This document shows, in pieces, positions 1 to 7,430 of a stretch of DNA of 24,616 nucleotides (the stretch's first letter is position 1; each line of letters starts with the position of its first letter). The DNA lies in IMG/VR virus record IMGVR_UViG_3300030098_002514, positions 3,990-28,605 of that record; one strand, given 5' to 3'. Position numbers and translations under genes: made by a program. A model generated the notes under the pieces. It did not search any database. It was given only the letters and a program-made list of their open reading frames with translations, and was not told the origin of the DNA. The stretch comes from a virus.

Positions 1-39
1 GATAAGACTTATCGATGGGGGGAAGGTGCTCGTATTTGA
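1..39 (+). CDS. 3' end of an upstream gene (possibly the primase/helicase), partial
   Basis: Frame 1 is open from the window edge and ends in TGA at 37-39, giving the tail DKTYRWGEGARI. In T7-like phages the gene just before the polymerase region is often the gp4 primase/helicase, whose C-terminus tends to end in a short Tyr/Arg-containing tail, so that identity is plausible. Only 12 codons are visible, so product and even coding status are inferred from position. It overlaps the GTG start of the next gene by 14 bases. Confidence 0.35.
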   Translation, partial: DKTYRWGEGARI

Positions 40-544
40 TATAGAAACTAACGGGCTGATACCTGACGTTGATGAGATTCATTGCTTATCTATTTACGAT
101 ACTGACGAGGATCATCTTGAAACTTATAACAACCAAAAAGATAACAAATACCCCGTTCATACTGGGTTACAACGCTTATGTGACGCAGCTTGCATCTCTG
201 GGCATAATATTATCAATTACGATTTACGAGTTTGTAAGTCCATTTACAACTGGTTCAAGGTTACTGGCGACGTCGTGGATACTTTGCTTTTGTCTCATTT
301 ATTTCACCCGAATATTATTGAAATAGACAAGAAACATAAGTGGCCAAACATGCCTTTGCAGTTATATGGCAGGCATTCATTAGAAGCATATGGTCACAGA
401 TTAGGTGAATACAAAGGTGGATTTGGAAAAACAACTGACTGGAAAAGTTGGTCACAAGAAATGCAAGATTATTGCGAACAAGATGTACGAGTAACAACAA
501 AATTATGCAAGCACTTCCACCCTTACCTGACTGGTGCTCGCTAG
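26..544 (+). CDS. DNA polymerase, 3'-5' exonuclease domain (T7 gp5 N-terminal part, split gene)
   Basis: This 172-residue protein matches the proofreading exonuclease domain of T7-type family A DNA polymerase. Visible motifs are Exo I (VFDIET, D5 and E7), Exo II (GHNIINYD, D66) and Exo III (YCEQDV, Y149 and D153), so the metal-binding acidic residues are all present. The region between Exo II and III (GRHSLEAYGHRLGEYKG) also follows T7 gp5. It starts with GTG after a GGGGGAAG purine run. It stops at TAG 542-544 just where the exonuclease domain ends, and the polymerase domain continues in another frame that overlaps it by 40 bases. The two products may associate to form a working proofreading polymerase. 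Whether the split is real, a programmed frameshift or a one-base sequencing error cannot be settled from sequence alone. Confidence 0.9.
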   Translation: MLVFDIETNGLIPDVDEIHCLSIYDTDEDHLETYNNQKDNKYPVHTGLQRLCDAACISGHNIINYDLRVCKSIYNWFKVTGDVVDTLLLSHLFHPNIIEIDKKHKWPNMPLQLYGRHSLEAYGHRLGEYKGGFGKTTDWKSWSQEMQDYCEQDVRVTTKLCKHFHPYLTGAR

Positions 545-1767
545 AGCATGAAGTCGCAAAAATATTAACTGAACAGGAGGATCATGGATGGTACTTTGAT
601 GAGATCGCTTCACGGAAACTTGAATCGGATCTCAGAAACGAACTGGAAGAAATTAATAGGATACTTCGAAAACGGAACCCTTTCGTTGCCGGATCGGAAT
701 TCACTCCTAAACGAGATAACAAAACAAGTGGCTATATAAAAGGAGCTACATTTACACGTCTCAAAGAATTTAACCCGTCATCTAGGGATCACATTGCATG
801 GATATTAGAAACCAAACACTCACTGAAGTTGACGCAGCGGACGACGACTGGGAAACCAGTTATCGACGAAGTTATTCTGAACGAGATAAACACGAAATTC
901 TCGAAGCTCTCCGCCCGATATTTAGAACTGACAAAGAAGCTTGGGATGATCTCCGAAGGCGTGAACTCATGGAACAAGTTGAGTACGACGTCTAGCCGTA
1001 TTCATCATCATTGTTCAGTTGCCGCCGCCACTCATCGATGTTGTCATCGACGCCCAAACCTTGCACAAGTACCAGCCGATGAAGAATGTAGAAAACTATT
1101 TACTGCGAGCCCAAATCATGTATTGGTCGGTGCCGATCTTAGCGGTATTGAGCTACGGATGCTCGCACATTACCTTGCCCGATACGATCAAGGACGTTAT
1201 GCCGAAATCCTCCTTACAGGGGACATTCACCAAGTCAACGCCGATAAAATTGGTATCTCCCGACGTGCCGTAAAGACTGTAACTTACGCATTTTTATATG
1301 GAGCTGGAGATCAAAAAATTGGTCTTTCAGTGGATAAACAATTATCAGAAAATGAAGCTAAGAAAAAAGGTAAGGAAGTTCGTAAAGCCTATGTCGATGC
1401 TATTGACGGGTTGTCAGAACTCCTTAAGGCAATTAAGAAGGCGGGTGAGAGAGGCTTTGTACGAGCTATAGACGGACGTAAATTACTTGTTGATAGCCCA
1501 CATAAAAGTTTAAATTTTTTATTACAGGGATCAGCGGGTGTAATTGCAAAACGTTGGCTATACATTGCTAATCAAAACTTACCTAAATCAGCACATCAAC
1601 TAGCATTTATCCATGATGAATTACAGTTTGAATGTCTACCACAAGATGCTAAAGACTTAGCTTTCTTGTTGGAGCTGAGTGCAAAAGAAGCAGGGGAATA
1701 TTACAACCTACGTATACCTATTGAAGCTGAAGCTCAACAGGGTCTGACGTGGGCTGACGTACACTAA
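505..1767 (+). CDS. DNA polymerase I-like, polymerase domain (T7 gp5 C-terminal part, split gene)
   Basis: This protein of 420 residues carries the family A polymerase domain that replicates the phage genome. Motif A is GADLSGIELR (catalytic D211), motif B is the O-helix segment RRAVKTVTYAFLYGAG, and motif C is IHDE (catalytic D371). The THRxxxxxPNLAQVP segment corresponds to the TGRxxxxxPNLAQIP stretch of T7 gp5. ATG 505 is the first ATG in frame and lies inside the end of the exonuclease ORF; an in-frame TTG at 448 would give an off-family N-terminus. No clear Shine-Dalgarno precedes ATG 505, so translation may depend on coupling to the exonuclease ORF. The first eight or so residues (MQALPPLP) are read out of frame relative to the exonuclease ORF, and family-like sequence resumes at about SLEHEVAK. 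Confidence 0.93.
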   Translation: MQALPPLPDWCSLEHEVAKILTEQEDHGWYFDEIASRKLESDLRNELEEINRILRKRNPFVAGSEFTPKRDNKTSGYIKGATFTRLKEFNPSSRDHIAWILETKHSLKLTQRTTTGKPVIDEVILNEINTKFSKLSARYLELTKKLGMISEGVNSWNKLSTTSSRIHHHCSVAAATHRCCHRRPNLAQVPADEECRKLFTASPNHVLVGADLSGIELRMLAHYLARYDQGRYAEILLTGDIHQVNADKIGISRRAVKTVTYAFLYGAGDQKIGLSVDKQLSENEAKKKGKEVRKAYVDAIDGLSELLKAIKKAGERGFVRAIDGRKLLVDSPHKSLNFLLQGSAGVIAKRWLYIANQNLPKSAHQLAFIHDELQFECLPQDAKDLAFLLELSAKEAGEYYNLRIPIEAEAQQGLTWADVH

Positions 1768-1774
1768 CCACCAC

Positions 1775-2512
1775 ATGAAATTATTAATAGATGCAGATTT
1801 TATTGTTTATAAATGTTGTGCAGCTTCAGAAGATGAAATTGATTTTGGCGATGATGTAATTATAGTTACGTCTAAATTTAGCGAAGCTTATGCTTGCGTT
1901 AAAAGAGAGTTAAAAAAAGTTGAACGAGAATACGGATCATTTGATGAAATGATTTTATTCTTTAGTAGCCCTTATAATTTTCGGAAAAAAATTAAAGCCG
2001 ATTACAAAGGTCATCGAAATAGAAAAAAGCCGTGCGGTTATAAACGTGTGATAGAGAAACTCAAGACTGAGTATCGCGTAATAGTAATGGATTCATTAGA
2101 AGCTGATGACGCTCTTGGTATTTTTGCTACTCGTCACCCAGGAAATATTATTGTTAGTCCAGATAAAGACATGAAACAAATACCTGGACAGCTATATAAC
2201 TTTGATGAATCTTTCACAATCACGAAATCTGCTGGTGCCAAATGGCATTTAATTCAAGCTGCTGCTGGAGATAATACTGATGGTTATTCTGGTGTCCCTG
2301 GTATTGGGGTCAAACGAGCAACCGCATTATTTGAAGAGCATGGGTACAGCTACAAAACATTAGTCAAAATGTTTACCGATAAAGATTTGTCGGAAGAATG
2401 TGCTTTACAAAATGCACGACTAGCAAAAATTCTCACATGGGATGATTATGACCAAGACAAACAACAACCTATACTCTGGAATCCCTCAGCCGATTACGCA
2501 GTTAACGACTGA
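1775..2512 (+). CDS. 5'-3' exonuclease, FEN/T7 gp6-like
   Basis: This 245-residue protein is a flap-endonuclease-like 5'-3' exonuclease, the counterpart of T7 gp6. In T7, gp6 removes RNA primers and degrades host DNA into nucleotides for the phage. The N-terminal acidic residue is in LLIDADFI (D6), followed by the YKGHR helical-arch motif (77-81), EADD (109-112), SPDKDM (D130, D132) and a helix-3-turn-helix DNA-binding motif with GDNTDGYSGVPGIGVKRA (165-182). These give the two-metal site expected for the family. It begins 7 bases after the polymerase stop, consistent with one replication operon, and the position right after the polymerase suits the role. Confidence 0.92.
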   Translation: MKLLIDADFIVYKCCAASEDEIDFGDDVIIVTSKFSEAYACVKRELKKVEREYGSFDEMILFFSSPYNFRKKIKADYKGHRNRKKPCGYKRVIEKLKTEYRVIVMDSLEADDALGIFATRHPGNIIVSPDKDMKQIPGQLYNFDESFTITKSAGAKWHLIQAAAGDNTDGYSGVPGIGVKRATALFEEHGYSYKTLVKMFTDKDLSEECALQNARLAKILTWDDYDQDKQQPILWNPSADYAVND

Positions 2513-2525
2513 ACAAGATTTCAAA

Positions 2526-2756
2526 ATGAGACAAATAGAACTTGCATTAAATAATCCTGATGTTGAAATCGAAGACATAAAAACAGTCTTCTTAGCATTA
2601 CAAAAACAGAATTTTGTACTTGCTAATTCTGTAATGAATTTAATTAAACAATGGCCAAAAGTAATGATAACGGACCCTCCTACTACCGAAGAGGGAAAAC
2701 GCAAGTATGGGATTTTATTAGAGATCAAGGACTCAACTTCCACCTCGGAAACGTAA
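2526..2756 (+). CDS. Small hypothetical protein
   Basis: The frame runs through the end of the exonuclease gene, but ATG 2526, just after the exonuclease stop, is the most sensible start and gives 76 residues. An upstream in-frame start at 2442 would overlap the exonuclease gene by 71 bases. The product is predicted mostly helical (IELALNNPDVEIEDIKTVFL and ALQKQNFVLANSVMNLIKQW) with a charged C-terminus. No domain is recognised. The last 106 bases overlap the next gene in a different frame. Its place among nucleotide-metabolism genes suggests an early or middle expressed protein, but no function is assigned. Confidence 0.65.
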   Translation: MRQIELALNNPDVEIEDIKTVFLALQKQNFVLANSVMNLIKQWPKVMITDPPTTEEGKRKYGILLEIKDSTSTSET

Positions 2757-2953
2757 TCAAATATGTTTCCAGAGCTGGTTATAAAACCAATGGTTTAACA
2801 CAAGATACAGATATAACCGATTTACAAAAAGCCATCCACTACTTACAAAATGAAATCGAATTTAGAACAAGCGAAAGAGTTCAGAGAAGCTTATCAGGTA
2901 CCAAACTCCCGGAACTTAAGGCAGCGAAATATGCAGAAGCGTTTGATAGATGA
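2651..2953 (+). CDS. DUF3310 family protein (T7 gp1.7 nucleotide kinase-like)
   Basis: This 100-residue protein has the DUF3310 pattern: a Tyr-rich start (PSYYRRGKTQVWDFIRDQ), then LNFHLGNVIKYVSRAGYK (residues 28-45), then DLQKAIHYLQNEI (57-69). T7 gp1.7, a nucleotide kinase that phosphorylates dGMP and dTMP, carries this domain, so a role in nucleotide metabolism is likely by family. Catalysis is not proven here because many DUF3310 proteins are uncharacterised. The conserved core ends near residue 72. The tail beyond that overlaps the next gene by 104 bases, so the C-terminal 30 residues are probably shaped by the other frame. Confidence 0.8.
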   Translation: MAKSNDNGPSYYRRGKTQVWDFIRDQGLNFHLGNVIKYVSRAGYKTNGLTQDTDITDLQKAIHYLQNEIEFRTSERVQRSLSGTKLPELKAAKYAEAFDR

Positions 2954-3227
2954 AGAGTACTCAGAGTTTATCGATGCTGAGCAACATATTTATAGGGATA
3001 ATAATGTTTTACATGCTGAAGCTTTAAAAGAATTAGCTGATCTTGTTTATGTTTGCTATCAATACGCTGCAAATATGGAGTGGGATTTAGATGAAGCTTG
3101 TCGTCGTGTGCATGAAAGCAACATGTCAAAGCTAGGAGATAACGGACAACCAGAACGAAGAGAAGACGGAAAGATATTAAAAGGTAAAAACTATCACCCA
3201 CCAACACTTACCGATTTAGTTAAATAA
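2850..3227 (+). CDS. MazG-like / PRA-PH-like NTP pyrophosphohydrolase
   Basis: This 125-residue all-alpha protein resembles the MazG/HisE-type nucleotide pyrophosphohydrolases common in marine cyanophages. The metal-binding pattern is EEYSE (35-39) followed by ELAD (61-64), matching the EExxE...ExxD arrangement of the superfamily. The C-terminal segment VHESNMSKLG, then DGKILKGKNYHPP, is typical of phage members with a single compact domain. Substrates could be non-canonical NTPs, dNTPs or an alarmone-like nucleotide; the sequence does not decide. Its start lies inside the DUF3310 gene, and its stop overlaps the next start as TAATG at 3225-3229, implying coupled translation with the ribonucleotide reductase. 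Confidence 0.83.
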   Translation: MKSNLEQAKEFREAYQVPNSRNLRQRNMQKRLIDEEYSEFIDAEQHIYRDNNVLHAEALKELADLVYVCYQYAANMEWDLDEACRRVHESNMSKLGDNGQPERREDGKILKGKNYHPPTLTDLVK

Positions 3228-4597
3228 TGAGCAATTTTATATCTCGTACAGGAAGAGTTCAAAGCTGGATTGATGATCCTGAATCACGTCTTCCAGTGTC
3301 ATGCACAGTCTTTGTTGTAGAAGACTCAATGGAGGGACCTAATGGAATTGAAGCAAGTTGGAGATTCGTTTCACACGCTTTGCGATACGGAGCCGGAGTC
3401 GCTGTACATCTTTCTAAACTGCGTCCAAAGGGAACAGAAAATGGAAAAGGTCTTACAGCGAGCGGACCTGTCTCGTTCGGAAAAATTTACAGTACATTAA
3501 ATGAAATTATTCGCCGTGGAGGGCACTACAAAAACGGTGCTTGTGTCCTTCATCTTGATATTACACATCCCGATATTATGGATTTCGTTACGACCAATCG
3601 TAGTGAACTTCCTTGGGTTAAACGCTGCGTCAACCTTGATAGAAACAGCTGGCAAGAAGCAACTGAAGAAATTAAATCCGCCATCCTCTACGGAATTAAA
3701 AGTGGAGACATTTGGCTTAACAAAATAAAACACGATCAAAATGGAAAACGTATCAGAGGAAATGTTTGTCTCGAAGTATATCTGCCCTCACGAGGCACAT
3801 GCCTCCTCCAGCACGTCAATCTTGGTGCCTGTAAAATCGGAGACTTGTGCGATGCTTTCTCTGAAGGTATGCGGAATTTGTGCGAACTTCATGGCAGAAC
3901 AGGCGTTAATGTGTCGGGAGAATACCTCTCACCCGAAACGGATCGTCAAGTTGGGCTCGGGGTTCTTGGATTAGCAAACTTTTTAAAACAAGAAAACATT
4001 ACCTATCAACAATTTGGTGATGCATTAGAAGCAGTTATGGATGGCATCCCTGGACTGGGTAAAGCTGGTCTAGTTGCTGGTGAATTTTATAAAGCAATAA
4101 ATAGAGCTGCAGACATGGCTCGTTTACATGATATGGATAGAGCATTTGCAATAGCTCCTACTGCATCATGTTCATATAAAAGTAAAGATAGAGATGGACA
4201 TACATGTGCTCCAGAAATTGCTCCGCCTATTGCACGTGCAGTAGATAGAGATAGCGGAACTTTTGGTGTACAACATTACGATTATGGTGATGTAGAAATT
4301 GCAAGCGAAGTAGGTTGGGATGCTTATAAAAAAGTAGCCGACAATTTAGTTGCAATGTTTAGACACACAGGGCTTCTTCATGGATACAGCTTTAACTCTT
4401 GGAGTGACGTTGTAACCTACGACAATGCGTTCGTGGAAGAGTGGCTGGATAGCCCCCAAACTTCTCTTTATTATTCTTTGCAAGTAATGGGAGACGTTCA
4501 GGATAAATCAAGTGCATATGCAGCATTAGATGAGAATGAAGTTGAAGATTACTTAGCGGGAATACTCGAACCCGTTACATGCGATTGTCAAGAATGA
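3227..4597 (+). CDS. nrdA: Ribonucleotide reductase, class I alpha subunit (minimal cyanopodovirus type)
   Basis: This subunit reduces ribonucleotides to deoxyribonucleotides. The protein is 456 residues, much shorter than bacterial NrdA (about 760), and lacks the N-terminal ATP-cone. C26 (PVSCTVF) and C192 (GTCLLQHVNLG) fit the active-site redox pair. NVCLE at 179-183 supplies N179, the thiyl C181 and E183. The pair Y415-Y416 in SLYYS matches the radical-transfer Tyr diad of class I enzymes, and the C-terminal CDC (452-454) may be the regenerating cysteine pair. From memory, the related P-SSP7 enzyme was first called class II and later reassigned to class I. The Tyr diad and the adjacent beta-subunit gene support class I here. 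ATGA at 4594-4597 couples it to nrdB. Confidence 0.92.
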   Translation: MSNFISRTGRVQSWIDDPESRLPVSCTVFVVEDSMEGPNGIEASWRFVSHALRYGAGVAVHLSKLRPKGTENGKGLTASGPVSFGKIYSTLNEIIRRGGHYKNGACVLHLDITHPDIMDFVTTNRSELPWVKRCVNLDRNSWQEATEEIKSAILYGIKSGDIWLNKIKHDQNGKRIRGNVCLEVYLPSRGTCLLQHVNLGACKIGDLCDAFSEGMRNLCELHGRTGVNVSGEYLSPETDRQVGLGVLGLANFLKQENITYQQFGDALEAVMDGIPGLGKAGLVAGEFYKAINRAADMARLHDMDRAFAIAPTASCSYKSKDRDGHTCAPEIAPPIARAVDRDSGTFGVQHYDYGDVEIASEVGWDAYKKVADNLVAMFRHTGLLHGYSFNSWSDVVTYDNAFVEEWLDSPQTSLYYSLQVMGDVQDKSSAYAALDENEVEDYLAGILEPVTCDCQE

Positions 4598-5313
4598 AAA
4601 ACCCATATGAAAAATTACTATCTCGAAAGAGAAAATGGACACCTGTCCAAACAACAGGAGGGACACTTAAAGAGGGAGCTGAAGAAACCATCTACCGTGC
4701 TCTGGCTATACGTCACATGGAGTTACCAGTTGGGAATTTTATCTCCGACGCTCTTGAGAAAGATGTACCTGCTGATGCACGCAAGCTCTTGGAGTCCAAT
4801 GTTAAGGATGAAATAAACCATGACATTGCTCTAGGGTATGCGGTCAATGCATTGGGAGTTGATGAACAAGCAGAGGCAGAGGCAATACGTCTCCGCACTG
4901 CTTGGGAAGAACACCCCGATCACACAATCACAAAAGCCTTGGTAGCTGAACGTGCAATATTCTTTGTTTTACTCCCTTTCTTTAGGTTTTGTGGTGATGC
5001 TGGTCTTAGAACGATATCAGCTGATATTTCCAGAGATGAGCAAATCCATGTTGCCACTAATAGTCTCGTATGTACTCATATGGGTCTTAGCAGTAGTCAA
5101 TCTTTGGATAAACTTAGGAAAGCCACAATTAATTGGGTACTACAACCCTTAAAAGTAAACACTAACGATAAATATTTGGACAAAAAATTTTGGTTGGATG
5201 CTAGTGATCGCTTGATGTACGAAGGCAAAGCCCCAGAATTTAATGAGACTAAGCGAGCTAGAATGCCCGCCTTTTTTGAACATGCAAACACCAATCTCCC
5301 TCAATACTCTTAA
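4594..5313 (+). CDS. nrdB: Ribonucleotide reductase, class I beta subunit (ferritin-like)
   Basis: This 239-residue protein is the radical-generating partner of the preceding subunit. The frame extends a little further upstream, but ATG 4594 in the ATGA overlap is the clear coupled start. Ferritin-like ligand positions visible are E43 (HMELPV, tentative), E73 and H76 (DEINH), E119 (VAERAIFF), and E149 and H152 (RDEQIH). By spacing from E73 and H76 (compare E115, H118 and Y122 in E. coli NrdB), the radical-tyrosine position is L80. A stable tyrosyl radical there is therefore not possible, and a Mn/Fe-type or other cofactor is implied. The C-terminus ends in PQYS, so a Tyr is available for radical transfer to the alpha subunit. 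It is divergent from bacterial NrdB and easy to miss in annotation. Confidence 0.88.
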   Translation: MKNPYEKLLSRKRKWTPVQTTGGTLKEGAEETIYRALAIRHMELPVGNFISDALEKDVPADARKLLESNVKDEINHDIALGYAVNALGVDEQAEAEAIRLRTAWEEHPDHTITKALVAERAIFFVLLPFFRFCGDAGLRTISADISRDEQIHVATNSLVCTHMGLSSSQSLDKLRKATINWVLQPLKVNTNDKYLDKKFWLDASDRLMYEGKAPEFNETKRARMPAFFEHANTNLPQYS

Positions 5314-5473
5314 GCTTCATAACGAAAGGTTAGACAAGCTTGTAGATAAACTTGAAAAAAATTTTGGTTGGAAACCAATTCACCCAACAGAAGATATCAA
5401 CACAATTATGTACAGAGCTGGTCAAGCCAGCGTTATTGAATATATAAGATCAATTATGGAGGAAGAAATTTAA
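5282..5473 (+). CDS. Small conserved hypothetical protein
   Basis: The frame extends upstream, but ATG 5282 gives a 63-residue protein and avoids a longer overlap with nrdB (32 bases remain). The first half (LKLHNERLDKLVDKLEKNFG) looks like an amphipathic helix or short coiled coil. The second half contains INTIMYRAGQASVIEYIRSI, a pattern I associate with small phage proteins next to nucleotide or head genes. No enzymatic motif is seen. The stop overlaps the next start as TAATG (5471-5475). Function unknown. Confidence 0.7.
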   Translation: MQTPISLNTLKLHNERLDKLVDKLEKNFGWKPIHPTEDINTIMYRAGQASVIEYIRSIMEEEI

Positions 5474-5862
5474 TGTGTGGACCAATAACAATACCTGCCC
5501 TTACAAAAGTGTTTGGTTTAATTGCTGCAGGTAAAACCGCATACGACGCAGTACAAGATACATTTAATGATCCAGCTGACAACCGAGCTCCTACGCAAAC
5601 TAATGCACCCGGAGTAGCTAGAAAACAAGTTCAACAAGCAGCTGAAGTTCCTGAAGAGGACAAAGACAAAAAAAAGAAACTTGATTTACAAAAAACTGAA
5701 GCTCAAGAGCAGTCGACTAGAAGAAAACAATTAGGCTTAAGTCAGTTAGACGCCATTATGAGTGAAGATCCTAGCTATGTCGGTTTAACTACACCACCAG
5801 AAACGAAACCACAGGGTCTCAATCTGGGTAGTTTATATGCACCCCCAGCGGAGACAAGATAA
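5473..5862 (+). CDS. Small structural-type protein, possible T7 gp7.3 counterpart
   Basis: The 129-residue product has a short hydrophobic, Ala/Gly-containing N-terminus (MCGPITIPALTKVFGLIAAG), a highly charged low-complexity middle (EVPEEDKDKKKKLDLQ) and a C-terminal part ending in GLNLGSLYAPPAETR. It sits immediately before the portal gene, where T7 has gp7.3, a small virion protein needed for tail assembly and adsorption. Both proteins share a hydrophobic N-terminus, a VPE/Glu-Gln-rich middle, an Arg-Lys segment and a C-terminal G-L/I-N motif. This is a positional and compositional comparison, not a proven homology. TAATG overlaps couple it on both sides (5473 and 5862). Confidence 0.7.
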   Translation: MCGPITIPALTKVFGLIAAGKTAYDAVQDTFNDPADNRAPTQTNAPGVARKQVQQAAEVPEEDKDKKKKLDLQKTEAQEQSTRRKQLGLSQLDAIMSEDPSYVGLTTPPETKPQGLNLGSLYAPPAETR

Positions 5863-7427
5863 TGAACACAGCTAAAGAAAGATACAATCAACTTACCCAA
5901 CAACGTACTCAGTTCCTTGATACAGCAGTTGAATGTAGTGAACTTACTGTCCCTTCATTAGTTAAAGACGATACAAACGGACCTGACTATAAAAAGTTAC
6001 CCACTCCGTATCAAAGTGTAGGAGCCAAGTGTGTCTTAAATTTAGCTGCAAAGCTTGGTTTAAGTTTACTTCCTCCACAAACAACTTTTTTTAAATTTCA
6101 GATAAGAGACGACAAGCTTGGTGAAGACATACCACCAGAGGTTAGAAGTGAATTAGATCTTTCCTTTTCAAAAATGGAAAGGATGGTTATGGATTACATC
6201 AATGCTTCTACTGACCGTGTAGTTCTTAATACAGCTTTAAAGCATCTCATCGTATCTGGTAACGCTTTAATTTTTATGGGTAAAGATGGTCTCAAACACT
6301 ATCCCCTAAACCGTTACGTAGTTAATCGTGATGGAAACGGTAATGTCATTGAGATTGTCACAAAGGAACTTGTAAGTAAAAAACTATTGGAATATGACGT
6401 CGATGTACCCGACCCTACTAAGGTTGTAGGGGACTATCAATCGGCTGACGATAAACAATGTGAAGTATATACATGTGTAAAACTAGAGAACGGAAGATGG
6501 CATTGGCATCAGGAAGTCTTCGATAAAATTATTCCTAACTCTAAAAGCTCAGCACCTAAAAATGCTAACCCCTGGCTGGTATTACGCCTAGCCACGGTCG
6601 ATGGTGAAGATTATGGACGTGGCAGAGTCGAAGAGTTTCTTGGAGACTTACGTTCACTTGATGGTTTAAGTCGTGCGTTATTGGAGGGTGCAGCAGCAGC
6701 TAGTAAAGTTATCTTTCTTGTTAGCCCATCCTCTACAACAAAGCCAAAACAAATTGCAGAAGCTGGATCAGGGGCTATTGTCCAAGGTCGTGCAGAAGAT
6801 GTGCAAGTGGTTCAGGTCGGTAAGACAGCAGATTTCCGTACGGCTGCAGAACAAGCACAAATAATTGAACGAAGAATTAGTGAAGCTTTTCTTGTATTAA
6901 ATGTAAGACAAAGCGAACGTACAACTGCTGAGGAAGTACGCCTCACACAACTAGAACTTGAACAACAGTTAGGAGGTTTATTTAGCTTATTAACTGTAGA
7001 GTTTTTAATTCCTTATTTAGATAGAACACTACACATACTTCAAAGAAGTAATCAAATAAACAAGATACCTAAAGATTTAGTCAGACCTCAAATTGTTGCT
7101 GGGGTTAATGCGTTAGGTAGAGGACAAGATCGAGAGAGTCTTACACAGTTTGTACAGATCATTGCACAAACAATGGGACCAGAAGCTTTAATGAAATTTA
7201 TTGATCCAAGTGAATATATAAAAAGACTTGCAGCTGCACAAGGTATTGACGTATTGAATTTAGTTAAGTCCGAACAGCAGTTACAACAAGAGGCACAACA
7301 GCAACAAGAACAAGCTGGTCAAATGGCTTTGATGGAACAAGCTGGTCAAATTATGAATTCAAAAATGCTTGATCCAACTGCACAACAAGAGCAACAACCA
7401 GAACAAGAACAACCACCTACAGAATAA
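5862..7427 (+). CDS. Head-tail connector (portal) protein, T7 gp8-like
   Basis: This 521-residue protein matches T7 gp8 (536 residues) in length, position and sequence style. The N-terminus (AKERYNQLTQQRTQFLDTAV) carries the typical helical start, followed by the portal core, for example SVGAKCVLNLAAKLGLSLLPP, and a conserved block with RLATVDGEDYGRGRVEEFLGD and SLDGLSRALLEGA. It forms the dodecameric ring at one capsid vertex for DNA packaging and tail attachment. The last 60 residues or so are extremely Gln/Glu-rich (for example QQEAQQQQEQAGQ), likely disordered. It is the first of a portal-scaffold-capsid series interrupted only by the accessory cassette. Confidence 0.95.
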   Translation: MNTAKERYNQLTQQRTQFLDTAVECSELTVPSLVKDDTNGPDYKKLPTPYQSVGAKCVLNLAAKLGLSLLPPQTTFFKFQIRDDKLGEDIPPEVRSELDLSFSKMERMVMDYINASTDRVVLNTALKHLIVSGNALIFMGKDGLKHYPLNRYVVNRDGNGNVIEIVTKELVSKKLLEYDVDVPDPTKVVGDYQSADDKQCEVYTCVKLENGRWHWHQEVFDKIIPNSKSSAPKNANPWLVLRLATVDGEDYGRGRVEEFLGDLRSLDGLSRALLEGAAAASKVIFLVSPSSTTKPKQIAEAGSGAIVQGRAEDVQVVQVGKTADFRTAAEQAQIIERRISEAFLVLNVRQSERTTAEEVRLTQLELEQQLGGLFSLLTVEFLIPYLDRTLHILQRSNQINKIPKDLVRPQIVAGVNALGRGQDRESLTQFVQIIAQTMGPEALMKFIDPSEYIKRLAAAQGIDVLNLVKSEQQLQQEAQQQQEQAGQMALMEQAGQIMNSKMLDPTAQQEQQPEQEQPPTE

Positions 7428-7430
7428 AAC

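Noticed and set aside
448-504. TTG 448 as the start of the polymerase ORF
   Set aside because: The extra N-terminal residues (LVTRNARLLRTRC) do not look like polymerase sequence and lie within conserved exonuclease coding.
488-544. A canonical -1 programmed frameshift site joining the two polymerase ORFs
   Set aside because: The only candidate, A AAA TTA at 499-505, does not fit the X XXY YYZ pattern and no obvious downstream hairpin is seen; a frameshift is still possible but not supported.
798-995. A 65-residue nested ORF in another frame inside the polymerase gene
   Set aside because: It looks protein-like, but the polymerase frame here (SSRDHIAWILE, GKPVIDEVILNEI, KLGMISEGVNSW) matches T7 gp5 and there is no ribosome-binding site, so it is a probable chance frame.
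3227-4597. Class II (B12-dependent) ribonucleotide reductase
   Set aside because: The Tyr-Tyr radical-transfer pair at 415-416 and the adjacent ferritin-like beta subunit favour class I.
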